Below are positions 52,288-61,298 of a DNA stretch of 64,000 nt, piece by piece (position 1 is the first letter of the stretch; each line of letters opens with the position of its first letter). The notes beneath the pieces were generated by a model. The model searched no databases. It was not told where the DNA came from and saw only the letters and a program-made list of their open reading frames with translations. The stretch covers positions 1 to 64,000 of the forward strand of contig NZ_LAJA01000014.1 of assembly GCF_000970675.1 (NCBI RefSeq), written 5' to 3'. The translations under genes were made by a program, and so were the position numbers. This stretch comes from Domibacillus tundrae (GTDB lineage: Bacteria; Bacillota; Bacilli; Bacillales; Domibacillaceae).

Positions 52288-52677
52288 ATGCTGATCGATC
52301 CGACCGATCTAACAAGCTACACGGAGTTTGATGTGGTGAAAGAACGGCCGACGGAGCTGCTAGATCAAGATATCTTAGAAGCGGAAACAGAAGTTGAACA
52401 GATAGTTGGTCACGATTTTACGGGTGAAGAATATGTACCGCTTCCGCCAAAAGCGAGGCTTGCCTTGTTAAAGCTGGCTCAATATTACGCGCTCACGAAT
52501 TCCGATGAGTCCCTTGCAAAAGGAATTAAGAGTGAAAAGATCGGTGACTACTCTTATACCGTTTCTGAAACGAGTGCCAATTCAAAACCGGATGTGTCCG
52601 GATTGCTCAAATCCTTCATTAAAAAAGAAGAGCCGGTTGATCCAGGCAATGTTCGGTTAAGGATACGGGCGCTATGA
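52288..52677 (+). CDS. Head-tail connector YqbG-like (DUF3199)
   Basis: A 129-residue adaptor of the gp6-like connector fold: QDILEAETEVEQIVGHDFTG and KARLALLKLAQYYAL. It should bind the portal ring. ATG chosen 11 bases after GGAG; a GTG nine bases earlier is too close to that site. Confidence 0.75.
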   Translation: MLIDPTDLTSYTEFDVVKERPTELLDQDILEAETEVEQIVGHDFTGEEYVPLPPKARLALLKLAQYYALTNSDESLAKGIKSEKIGDYSYTVSETSANSKPDVSGLLKSFIKKEEPVDPGNVRLRIRAL

Positions 52678-53030
52678 GTTACAAAAAGCTGCTTACTCAT
52701 CGATGTGACATATTCCGGCTTGAAGCAAAGGAAAATGGCGCGCCGACGTATGGCTTGCCTGCCGCATCTATTGTGAAAAAGCCTGACTATTCGGAAGTTC
52801 CGATCGATCAAGAAGTTCCTTGCTATTTTACCGAAAAAAATCAATCGGTCGTGCAGGGAGAGCCTGCCCAGGCAGTTTTTCAAAGTTATCTGGTTCACTT
52901 TTTGCCGAATGAGGACATCCGCTTGAATGACAAAGTGGTATGGGATGGCGTGGAATTTGTTCTGCAGAAGCCGCGGAAGATTAGGAATCACCATCAGGAA
53001 GTAACGGCAGTAGGGAGTGTGCGGCTATGA
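52674..53030 (+). CDS. YqbH/XkdH-like protein (DUF3599)
   Basis: A 118-residue head-closure-type protein of DUF3599: LLTHRCDIFRLEAKENGAPT and QEVPCYFTEKNQSVVQGEPA. ATGA overlap on both sides. Confidence 0.75.
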   Translation: MSYKKLLTHRCDIFRLEAKENGAPTYGLPAASIVKKPDYSEVPIDQEVPCYFTEKNQSVVQGEPAQAVFQSYLVHFLPNEDIRLNDKVVWDGVEFVLQKPRKIRNHHQEVTAVGSVRL

Positions 53031-53545
53031 GCGTGAAAATGAAGGGCTTAAAGCAGTTTATCAAGCAGGTTGAAAAAGCAGCCAACTCGGAAGTGAAAAA
53101 GGAATTTGCCCTGTGGCTTGAAGCGTCCGGCATGGAGTTTTTAGAACTCATTCAAGACGAGATCATCCGGACCGAAACGGTCGATACCCGCCGCTTGCTG
53201 AACTCATTTAATCGCGGTGACAGTGACAGTACTTGGAGCATTTCACAAGGCGGTCTGACACTTGAAGTCGGCACAAACATTACCTATGCTTCTTTTGCTA
53301 ATGACGGGCACACAACGGTTGATCTTAATTCCGGGAAAGACCGTCGCTGGGTACCGGGCCGCTGGGTAGGGGACCGCTTTGAATATGATCCGAGCGAGCG
53401 GGAAAGCGGCATGCTGCTAAAGGTGAAATGGGTGGACGGTTCCGGCTATTGGGATAATGCCATGGCTATCTTTGAAAAAATATTTGATAAGAGCCTGGAG
53501 AAACGCTTGCAGAGATGGCTTGACTCGTTAGGGGGTACACGATGA
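53027..53545 (+). CDS. XkdI-like tail completion protein (HK97 gp10 type)
   Basis: A 172-residue protein: SVKMKGLKQFIKQVEKA at the front and ITYASFANDGHTT, typical of HK97 gp10 proteins that join tail to head. ATGA overlaps. Confidence 0.75.
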   Translation: MSVKMKGLKQFIKQVEKAANSEVKKEFALWLEASGMEFLELIQDEIIRTETVDTRRLLNSFNRGDSDSTWSISQGGLTLEVGTNITYASFANDGHTTVDLNSGKDRRWVPGRWVGDRFEYDPSERESGMLLKVKWVDGSGYWDNAMAIFEKIFDKSLEKRLQRWLDSLGGTR

Positions 53546-53982
53546 ATCCGGAAGTGTTATCGATCAGAACCTCTTTTTATCAGCTGTTTCCGGTAAAACT
53601 CTATGATGAGGAAGTACCGGAAGAGCTGATTGTGCCATCCATGTATTTTCCGCCGGCTTTTTCGTTTGATGGTCCGGGCACACTGTCAACTTTCGAAAAA
53701 ACGTACAGCCTATCCGTCAAGCTCTTTCACAAAAGCACACTGCAGGCTCATGCAGAAGCGGAGCGGATTGCGGACGCCATTCGTTCCCGGCGCCTGCTTG
53801 TCCCTATCCTGAGTCCAAAGGGAGTGCTTACAGGCGAATATGTACGTTTAAATCGAATTGAAACAAGGCAAGGAAGCAACGGCATGGCCCTTATTGTTTT
53901 AACATGGGACAGCCGCTATTACTATGAGCAGGAAGAATTTAAACCGTTCACTAGAGTTGAAGTGGAAAGCGGGGTGAAATAA
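53542..53982 (+). CDS. XkdJ-like tail terminator (DUF6838)
   Basis: A 146-residue protein with the order and pattern of YqbJ/XkdJ (LYDEEVPEELIVPSMYFPPA). Probably caps the tail tube at the neck. Confidence 0.65.
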   Translation: MNPEVLSIRTSFYQLFPVKLYDEEVPEELIVPSMYFPPAFSFDGPGTLSTFEKTYSLSVKLFHKSTLQAHAEAERIADAIRSRRLLVPILSPKGVLTGEYVRLNRIETRQGSNGMALIVLTWDSRYYYEQEEFKPFTRVEVESGVK

Positions 53983-54182
53983 TGGCAGCGAAAGAGAATG
54001 AAGTCGTAAAAGAAACAGAAACCGCATTTCCCTTGTATCAATTAAGAGAACATGCCAGTGAATTATTTGGCGTAAAGCCGGAGATTTTCGATGGTGTGTT
54101 TGCAGAAGAAACAGAAGCAGCAATCACAAAAACAGAAGCCAAAAAGCGCATTACAGCGTTTTTGAAGAAGGAGGTTAAATAA
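53982..54182 (+). CDS. YqzN/YkzL-like small protein
   Basis: A 66-residue protein (LREHASELFGVKPEIFDGVF), between terminator and sheath genes as in PBSX and skin. One-base overlap with the previous stop. Unknown role. Confidence 0.65.
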   Translation: MAAKENEVVKETETAFPLYQLREHASELFGVKPEIFDGVFAEETEAAITKTEAKKRITAFLKKEVK

Positions 54183-54184
54183 CC

Positions 54185-55531
54185 ATGATTAGCGGAACAT
54201 TTACGCCAGGAGTACCAAAAGAACGGGCCGGTATTTACTTCCGGTTCACATCAGCCGCTCAAAGCCGTTTAGCAGTCGGAGTAAGAGGGCGTGTCGTCCT
54301 TCCTCTTGTTTTGAAATGGGGACCATCAAAAACGTTTTCGGAAATCACAGAGGGATCGGATTTCTTTGACAAGCTCGGCGTGGACATTACTGATTCTTCT
54401 GCTTTGCTGATTAAAGAAGCGAAGAAGCAAGCTCGGACGGTCCTTGTATACCGATTGAATACCGGCACAAAAGCAACAGGCACAATTTCAACAGGTGTCA
54501 CAGCTACGGCAGCTCATGGCGGCGCATTGGGGAACTCCATCAAAATTGTGATCCAAGACAACGTGCTTGAGCCAACGAAAAAAGATGTAACGGTTTATTT
54601 CGGCGTGACGCAAGTGAGCAAACAAACGGTAGCCACGGCTGCTGAATTAAAAAGCGACAAATGGGTGGCATTCACTGGAACAGGCGCCTTGACGGTAACG
54701 GCAGGCGTGACATTAACCGGCGGTGCTGATGGCACAACGACGAATCAAGAGTACGCTGATTTCTTGGCGGCTGCTGAAACGCAATACTTTGATACTATCG
54801 CCCTTCCATTGGACAGCGATACAGCGCTGAAAGCGACGTTTGTGTCGTATATCAAACGACTTCGTGACACGCACGGGATCAAAGTGGTCGGTGTTATGCC
54901 GAATCATCCAGGCGATTTCGAGGGCATTATCAATGTCACGAATGGTCCGATCCTAGCAACGGGCGAAACGCTCACACCAGCGCAAAATGTAGCATGGGTA
55001 GCAGGCGCAAGCGCAGGGGCGACGATGTATCAATCCCTTACATTCATAGAATATGAGGGAGCTGTGGACGTCACACCTAAGTTTGACAATGACCAAATCA
55101 TTTCCCGCTTGAAAGCAGGAGAATTTCTTTTGACACTTGATCCCCGTGATAAAAAGGTCTCGGTTGAAAAAGACATTAACTCCTTCACGTCATTCACGAC
55201 GGCGAAAAACAAGCGCTTTGCAAAGAATAAAATCATCCGTATTTTGGATGCGATCAACAATGATTTAATTGTAAATCTGAAAGCCTTGATCAAAGAGAAG
55301 AAAGATCGTGGGCAGGATATTCCAGTGAATGGCGATGGCGCTCAAATCGTGCGGTCAGCGGTATCTACATACCTCACGACACTGCAAGAAGGCAATGCAC
55401 TCACTAACTTTGATCCGCAGACAGACATTAACATCGTGATCACAGACGATGCCGATGGATTCTTGATCAGCGTTGGCGCACAGCCGGTCGATTCGGCTGA
55501 AAAACTTTATTTCGATATGGAGGTGCGATAA
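54185..55531 (+). CDS. Tail sheath protein (XkdK)
   Basis: A 448-residue contractile-sheath subunit. RAGIYFRFTSAAQSRLAVGV at the N-terminus and the C-terminal INIVITDDADGFLISVGAQP segment are typical of XkdK. Its presence shows the phage has a myovirus tail. Confidence 0.9.
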   Translation: MISGTFTPGVPKERAGIYFRFTSAAQSRLAVGVRGRVVLPLVLKWGPSKTFSEITEGSDFFDKLGVDITDSSALLIKEAKKQARTVLVYRLNTGTKATGTISTGVTATAAHGGALGNSIKIVIQDNVLEPTKKDVTVYFGVTQVSKQTVATAAELKSDKWVAFTGTGALTVTAGVTLTGGADGTTTNQEYADFLAAAETQYFDTIALPLDSDTALKATFVSYIKRLRDTHGIKVVGVMPNHPGDFEGIINVTNGPILATGETLTPAQNVAWVAGASAGATMYQSLTFIEYEGAVDVTPKFDNDQIISRLKAGEFLLTLDPRDKKVSVEKDINSFTSFTTAKNKRFAKNKIIRILDAINNDLIVNLKALIKEKKDRGQDIPVNGDGAQIVRSAVSTYLTTLQEGNALTNFDPQTDINIVITDDADGFLISVGAQPVDSAEKLYFDMEVR

Positions 55532-55534
55532 GAT

Positions 55535-55978
55535 ATGGCATTTCGTTCTGGAAATACAATCAATGGAAGAGAAGGTCGCCTGTTTTTTGAAGGCGATGAA
55601 GTGGCGTACACCAAGTCTTATGAAGCCACGATTGAAAAGAACAAAACAGAAGTGCCGGTCCTTGGACGCCGCATGATGGGGCATAAAACCATCGGCGCAA
55701 GTGGATCGGGCACATTGGTGGTCTACAAAGTGACGTCTAAATTCGTTCGTTTGATGGCGGATTACGTGAACAAAGGGGAAGATCCTTATTTCACTTTCCA
55801 AGAAGTATTGGATGACAAGGCTTCTGGTCGTGGAACGGAACGTGTCACGATTTCCGACGTCAACTTTGACAGCGCAAAAGTCGCAGGGTTGAACGCAGAA
55901 GGCGAAGTCTTGGAAGAAGAATTGCCATTCACATTTGAAGGCATTGAGCTTCCAGAAGAATTAGCAGAAGGATTTTGA
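55535..55978 (+). CDS. Tail tube protein (XkdM)
   Basis: A 147-residue inner-tube protein: INGREGRLFFEGDEVAYTKS and KVTSKFVRLMADYVNKGEDP. Four bases after the sheath gene. Builds the tube inside the sheath. Confidence 0.9.
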   Translation: MAFRSGNTINGREGRLFFEGDEVAYTKSYEATIEKNKTEVPVLGRRMMGHKTIGASGSGTLVVYKVTSKFVRLMADYVNKGEDPYFTFQEVLDDKASGRGTERVTISDVNFDSAKVAGLNAEGEVLEEELPFTFEGIELPEELAEGF

Positions 55979-56049
55979 TTGAAGGGGCGGCTATTTAGTC
56001 GCCTTTTCCCTTTATTAAAAAAACATTTATTAAACAGGAGGAAAAACAA

Positions 56050-56490
56050 ATGGCAGCTACAACTAAACGTGATATGAGCTTTTTCTTAGCAGGCAAGGCA
56101 AAACCGGTAACAGAGGAAGAAGTACCAGTTTCAAGACGTTACGTGGACGAGGAAGGCAAAATCATTCCATTCATCATGAAGCCGATCACAACAGAACGCA
56201 TTGAAGAATTAGAGAAAGAATGTTACAAACCTGTCTATGAAAACGGCAAAAAAGCAGGGGAAGAATTTGACCGTCCACGTTGGATCGCCCGTATGGGGAT
56301 TGAATCGACAGTTTATCCAAACTTCCGTGATGCAGAACTTCGGAAATCCTACGGTTCAGAAGATCCAGTGGAAGTCTTGAAAAAAGTATTATCAGTCGGC
56401 GGCGAATATGCGGAATTTTTGCAGGCAGCACAGCGCATTAATGGCTACACTGAAACGTTTGAGGATCTTGTTGAAGAAGCAAAAAACTAA
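56050..56490 (+). CDS. Tail assembly chaperone (XkdN)
   Basis: A 146-residue chaperone that coats the tape measure during assembly. AGGAGG before the ATG. Its 3' end carries a slippery site that makes a longer form by -1 frameshift. Confidence 0.85.
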   Translation: MAATTKRDMSFFLAGKAKPVTEEEVPVSRRYVDEEGKIIPFIMKPITTERIEELEKECYKPVYENGKKAGEEFDRPRWIARMGIESTVYPNFRDAELRKSYGSEDPVEVLKKVLSVGGEYAEFLQAAQRINGYTETFEDLVEEAKN

Positions 56491-56654
56491 TTTTGAGCGG
56501 TGATCGTGATGCGGTCTACGCTCATTTTTTATTGCATGAAAGAGAATGGAAGCCGCGAGACCTGAAAGACCTGTGGGAGATGCCAAAGGGGATGAAGGCA
56601 TATATCTACGCTTCCATCGAAAAATATCTCAAGGATCATAAGCCGAAGAAATAG
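56481..56654 (+). CDS. -1 frameshift extension of the tail chaperone
   Basis: A AAA AAC (56481-56487), the classical -1 slippery heptamer, directly precedes the TAA of the chaperone. After slipping, the frame continues LILSGDRDAVYAHFLLHERE to a TAG at 56652, giving a product of about 200 residues. The same G/GT arrangement precedes tape-measure genes in many tailed phages. The extension lacks a good start codon of its own. Confidence 0.8.
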   Translation, partial: KKLILSGDRDAVYAHFLLHEREWKPRDLKDLWEMPKGMKAYIYASIEKYLKDHKPKK

Positions 56655-56665
56655 GGGGTGACGAC

Positions 56666-59600
56666 TTGGCCAAATTAACCGCAACGTTTGAAATGAAAGA
56701 CAATATATCCAGCAAGCTAAAAGGATTATATGGCAGCCTGGAAAAAGTAGAGTCCATGACACAGGCGTCCAGCAAAGCAATTGACCGGTTGGATAAATCC
56801 AAAGCTCGTCCAACCCTTTCGGTGATTGATGGGGCTACGGGCAAAATCAAAGAAATTCGTGGACAAATAGATGCATATGGAAAAGTCCTAGCAAAAGCAA
56901 CTGCTGATGTAAATGACAAAGCATCCGCTAAAATGGATGCTGTTCAGAAAAAAGCAAATGGAATCAGCGGTACACACGCTCAAGCGAAAGTGTCCGTGGA
57001 TGATCAAGCGACTTCTGCGATTGAAAACATCGAAGCTCGTTTGCAAGGATTGAAGGATCTTACCTTGACAATCTCGGCAGGCGGGGCAGCGGCGGGCGGC
57101 ATATCGGCATCGGTTGGCGCATCGGTACTTGAAACAAACGCCCGAACAGCCGCTACTACCGGCATGTCGGCAAATGGCGTAAATACCCTTGTGAATGATG
57201 TTTATTACAACGAAAAAGTCGGAAATTCCCGTGAAGAAGTCGCTACGTCTACGCAAAACATGGCACAGCAGACGGATCTTAGCGGAAACGGATTGAAGAC
57301 AGCCGTCGTAACGTCTAATCAGATCGCTGAATTGTACCAGAAGGATGTACCCGAAGTGGATCGTGCTTTAGGAAGCATGATTAAAAACTTCAACATGGAT
57401 TCGGGTCGTGCCGGAGACAATTTGGCTTATGTATTTAAAAATGCAGGGGATCAATATGACGATCTACTCGATACGTTTAATGAATATTCTTCCAGTTTTG
57501 TCGATATGCAACTGGCACCGGAACAAGTAGCGGCTGCTTTTGTGGCCGGAACAAAAGGCGGCGCTCGAAATTTTGATGATATGGCTGATTCCATGCGTGA
57601 ATTTAATCTTAAACGTAACGAAATGTCCGATGATCAAGTAGCGGCGTTCAAAAAGGTTCTTGGCGCTGATGAAACTGCCAAAATGTTTAAGGGCTTCCAG
57701 GATGGCTCGTATACAGGGCAGGAAGCGATGTTCCGCATGGCTAAAGGATTATCAGAAATTGAAAATAAAAGCCAACGAGCGGCGCTTGCAACCACACTCA
57801 TCGGAACAAAATATGAGGATCTCAAACAGCCGATCTTGGATATGGCAGGGGCGGTTGACGAACCAGCAAAAGCGACGGGTGAATTAAATAAACAGTACGA
57901 AGAAATGCTCAAAAACAATCCGATGATACCGATTAACGATGCCGGACGGGAAATGAAAGGGATTATCAGTGAAGTGGGCATTGGCATCATGACCGGACTT
58001 GTGCCGGCTGCTGAAAAGCTCAACACATGGATGGCATCAACAGAAGGCAAAGCCGCCATCGAGGATATGACTACCTCCATTTCCGATTTTGTTGGTTTTT
58101 TCAGTGACAAATTAGTGCCGGCCATCCAATTTGGTGTCGATCATTTTAATGTGCTCGGTCCGGCTATTGGGATTGGAACAGTGGCTATCGTGGCGTTAGG
58201 AACGGCTGCTTTAATTGTCATCCCGACCATTAAGAAATTCGGGGAAGCATTGGACTTTATGAAAGGCTTGAGCGGCAAAGGCAAGGGCAAAGGTAAAGGT
58301 GGGCTTGACGATGTAACAGACAGCATGAGCCGAATGGAGAGGAAATCAAAAGATGGCGCTAAGTCCGTCGGCTCTTTATCAGCTAAGCTAAAGGATCTCT
58401 TTAAAATCAAAGCGCCAAAGGACAGTCCACTGTCTGGCGGAGGAGCTGCCATAAAAACAGGCAGGAAGCTTGGAAAGCTGGGCGGGCTTGCTAAAGGAGC
58501 AGGCCGCTTACTGTTACCTGCAGGTATTGCACTGGGAGCATACGATATTTTCACTTCATCTGCCGGCAAAGAACGAAATCAAGCCATTGGCGGCGCGATT
58601 GGTGGTATTGGCGGCGGCATGGCAGGCGCAGCAGCAGGCGCGGCTATGGGCTCTATTGTGCCGGGCATTGGAACAGCCATCGGCGGTCTTGTCGGTGGGG
58701 CAGCAGGCTACTTCGGCGGTGATAAGCTCGGCAGTTGGCTCGGCGGCATGTTCGGCGGCGGTGATGAAAAGAAACCTGTGGCTGCCGGACAATCCGGATC
58801 AGCTATGGCAGGCGTGGAAAAAGAATTAAAAGCCTTGTCTGAAAAAGGAAGCACTTACGGTAAAGCTTTTGCCACGAATTTTTCTAAAGGATTGAACGGG
58901 GCAACAGTTTCAGTGGCCACATGGCTGACAAGCAAAGTGTACACACCAATGGGCAATGCAGCCACAAGCGCAAACCATTTCGGTTATGCCTTCTCCTATG
59001 GCTTTGTCAGCGGCTTAAACACAGCGCCAATCAACGTTGTCACATGGCTGTCCGAAAAAGTATACGGACCAATGGGCAACGCCGCTGTAAGTGCGAATCA
59101 CTTCGGCTACGCCTTCTCATACGGCTTTGTTCAAGGCATGAATACATCCCCGATCAATGTGACGGGATGGCTGTCTGAAAAAGTGTATATGCCGATGGGA
59201 AATGCCGCAACAAGCGCCAATCATTTCGGCTATGCGTTCGCGTATGGCTTTGCAGAAGGGCTGAATACCGCACCGATCACGGTGACGAATTGGCTCTTGG
59301 AAAAAGTGTATGCCCCATTAGGCAATGCAGCGCTAGGAGCCAAACATTACGGCTACGCTTTCGCTTACGGATTCATGAATGGATTGTCTACTTCGCCACT
59401 CACAATGGACGCATGGATCAGCAAGGAATTGTACCAACCGCTTAATTCAGCGGCAGCCGGCGCACGTCCTTATGGATCTGCCCTTGTGTACAACTTCAAA
59501 GAAGGCATCAAAGCCATTCCAGTTGGCATGAGCGTATGGCTTGGAAACCATGTCGAATCGCCAATGAGGGAATTTGTGCCGAAAGCCTATGGTTGGGGCT

Positions 59601-60613
59601 CGGGCATGATCGGCTATTTTGTCACCGGTATGAACAAAAAGGGAAGCAATGTCACAGAAACAGCAAGAGACTTGGCAAAACGAGTCGAAGAAGCGTTCCG
59701 TTCTGAACTCGGCATCCATTCGCCTTCCCGTGTTATGGCTGATTTAGGGTACTGGTCAGCGATGGGGGTTGTCAAAGGATTTAGCGGCGTGGATGTATCG
59801 AACATCGCCAAAAACAAAGCAAGCGAATTGATGGCAGCGTTCAGCGGAAATTACAGTGGCGGCGGCGCAGCGATGGCACAACAAGCGATCATGCAGGCGT
59901 TAATGATGACCGGAAAGCCTATGAGTTTATTGAATCCAATGATGAAGATCGCTGAAAAAGAGTCGGGCTTTAACCCGATGGCGATAAATGATTGGGACAT
60001 CAATGCTCAACGGGGCGATCCTAGTATTGGATTGTTCCAAATTATCGGAGAAACCTTCAAACGGTGGAAATTGCCGGGCTTTGATGACCGGACAAATCCA
60101 TTGGATTCAGCATTGGCGGCGATCCGCTATATGGACGGACGATACGGCGGCATCATGAATCATCCGGGCATTAAGAGCATGCAAAAAGGTGGCGGGTATA
60201 AGCCGTATGCAAAAGGCGGCGTCATCACAAGCGAACACATTGCCCGTGTAGGGGAGAAAAACAAGAAAGAGGTTATTATCCCTCTCGAACAGCACCGAAA
60301 CCGCGCTATGGGCTTGCTAGACTATGCTCAAAACGCTTTAGGGGTAACACCGGAACCGACTGTTCAGCTAGCAGCCGGTGAATCGCCGGTGACATTGCCG
60401 AAAGAAGATGTATCGACGGTTCAATCGGTCATGAGCAAAACGGTGCAGACGGTCAAAAGCGGCGTCCGTGATGTGATTGTCCAAATCACGGGGGCAAGCC
60501 ATTACAGCAACGATATGGACGCTGAAAAAGTCGGGAAAATCGCCGTTCAAGCGGTAGAAACTCATTTAGAAAACGAATATTTTGCAACGGGAGGTTTGGC
60601 AGTCGATGGGTAA
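56666..60613 (+). CDS. Tape measure protein with lytic transglycosylase domain
   Basis: A 1315-residue tape measure. TTG start after GGGGGTG. N-terminal helical chaperone-binding part, hydrophobic segments near 505-525 and a Gly/Ala-rich membrane-like stretch near 650-690, six 41-residue repeats (about 750-965), and an SLT-type transglycosylase domain near residue 1095 (AEKESGFNPMA, GLFQIIGETF, AIRYMDGRYG). It sets tail length and opens the cell wall on infection. Confidence 0.9.
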   Translation: MAKLTATFEMKDNISSKLKGLYGSLEKVESMTQASSKAIDRLDKSKARPTLSVIDGATGKIKEIRGQIDAYGKVLAKATADVNDKASAKMDAVQKKANGISGTHAQAKVSVDDQATSAIENIEARLQGLKDLTLTISAGGAAAGGISASVGASVLETNARTAATTGMSANGVNTLVNDVYYNEKVGNSREEVATSTQNMAQQTDLSGNGLKTAVVTSNQIAELYQKDVPEVDRALGSMIKNFNMDSGRAGDNLAYVFKNAGDQYDDLLDTFNEYSSSFVDMQLAPEQVAAAFVAGTKGGARNFDDMADSMREFNLKRNEMSDDQVAAFKKVLGADETAKMFKGFQDGSYTGQEAMFRMAKGLSEIENKSQRAALATTLIGTKYEDLKQPILDMAGAVDEPAKATGELNKQYEEMLKNNPMIPINDAGREMKGIISEVGIGIMTGLVPAAEKLNTWMASTEGKAAIEDMTTSISDFVGFFSDKLVPAIQFGVDHFNVLGPAIGIGTVAIVALGTAALIVIPTIKKFGEALDFMKGLSGKGKGKGKGGLDDVTDSMSRMERKSKDGAKSVGSLSAKLKDLFKIKAPKDSPLSGGGAAIKTGRKLGKLGGLAKGAGRLLLPAGIALGAYDIFTSSAGKERNQAIGGAIGGIGGGMAGAAAGAAMGSIVPGIGTAIGGLVGGAAGYFGGDKLGSWLGGMFGGGDEKKPVAAGQSGSAMAGVEKELKALSEKGSTYGKAFATNFSKGLNGATVSVATWLTSKVYTPMGNAATSANHFGYAFSYGFVSGLNTAPINVVTWLSEKVYGPMGNAAVSANHFGYAFSYGFVQGMNTSPINVTGWLSEKVYMPMGNAATSANHFGYAFAYGFAEGLNTAPITVTNWLLEKVYAPLGNAALGAKHYGYAFAYGFMNGLSTSPLTMDAWISKELYQPLNSAAAGARPYGSALVYNFKEGIKAIPVGMSVWLGNHVESPMREFVPKAYGWGSGMIGYFVTGMNKKGSNVTETARDLAKRVEEAFRSELGIHSPSRVMADLGYWSAMGVVKGFSGVDVSNIAKNKASELMAAFSGNYSGGGAAMAQQAIMQALMMTGKPMSLLNPMMKIAEKESGFNPMAINDWDINAQRGDPSIGLFQIIGETFKRWKLPGFDDRTNPLDSALAAIRYMDGRYGGIMNHPGIKSMQKGGGYKPYAKGGVITSEHIARVGEKNKKEVIIPLEQHRNRAMGLLDYAQNALGVTPEPTVQLAAGESPVTLPKEDVSTVQSVMSKTVQTVKSGVRDVIVQITGASHYSNDMDAEKVGKIAVQAVETHLENEYFATGGLAVDG
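58922..59660 (+). repeat. Six tandem 123-bp repeats in the tape measure gene
   Basis: A Trp codon recurs at 58922, 59045, 59168, 59291, 59414 and 59537, exactly 123 bp apart. Each 41-residue unit reads WLSEKVY-PMGNAA-SANHFGYAF-YGF-GLNTAP or a variant; units 5 and 6 are more diverged. Confidence 0.9.
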
Positions 60614-61298
60614 AAAAAGTATTTATGAGTTTTGGCTATCACAGGGAGACGAGAAAATACGCCTGCCCATTCTGCCATCCTCTATTGATATTAGCAGTCC
60701 ATCTCATAATGAAACGGTCTACATTCCGAAGTTCGGAGATGTGACCAGTTTGCAAAAGGCTGGGGCGAAAACCTTTACGTTTTCATCGTATTTCCCACGC
60801 ATAGCGACAACGTCATTGGCAGAAATGCGCCCGACACTGATTTCAAAGCCGTGGAATTACATTGAAGCGATTGAGAGATGGCGGGAAAGCGGTCTGCCGT
60901 GCCGGTTCATCGTGACAAGGACACCGATCAATTATGCTGTGTCTATCGAATCGTTTGACCACAATGAAGAAGGCGGGGCAATCGGGGATTTGAATTATTC
61001 CTTATCCCTGCAAGAATACACCTTCATCAAAGCGAAAAAAATTGATACGAAAAAGAAAAGCAAGCCGACTAGTACCACCGGCAAACGTCCGGATGAAAAG
61101 GCAGCCACAAAGCCGAAAACCTACAAGGTGAAATCCGGCGATGCCTTGTGGAGTATCGCCAAAGCTCTTTACAAGGACAGCAACCAGTGGACAAAGATCT
61201 GGAATGCCAACAAGGCGATGCTCATTAAACGGGATGCACGGAACATCCGACAGCCCGGGCAATGGATCTATGCCGGACAGGTGTTGACGATCCCATGA
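60606..61298 (+). CDS. LysM tail protein (XkdP)
   Basis: A 230-residue baseplate-hub-type protein; C-terminal LysM domain (YKVKSGDALWSIAKALYKDS) binds peptidoglycan. ATG after GGGAGG; the in-frame start 24 bp earlier lies within the previous gene. Confidence 0.85.
   Translation: MGKKSIYEFWLSQGDEKIRLPILPSSIDISSPSHNETVYIPKFGDVTSLQKAGAKTFTFSSYFPRIATTSLAEMRPTLISKPWNYIEAIERWRESGLPCRFIVTRTPINYAVSIESFDHNEEGGAIGDLNYSLSLQEYTFIKAKKIDTKKKSKPTSTTGKRPDEKAATKPKTYKVKSGDALWSIAKALYKDSNQWTKIWNANKAMLIKRDARNIRQPGQWIYAGQVLTIP

Noticed and set aside
56490-56654. Independent gene after the tail chaperone
   Set aside because: Only a TTG without ribosome site could start it; the slippery site explains it better.
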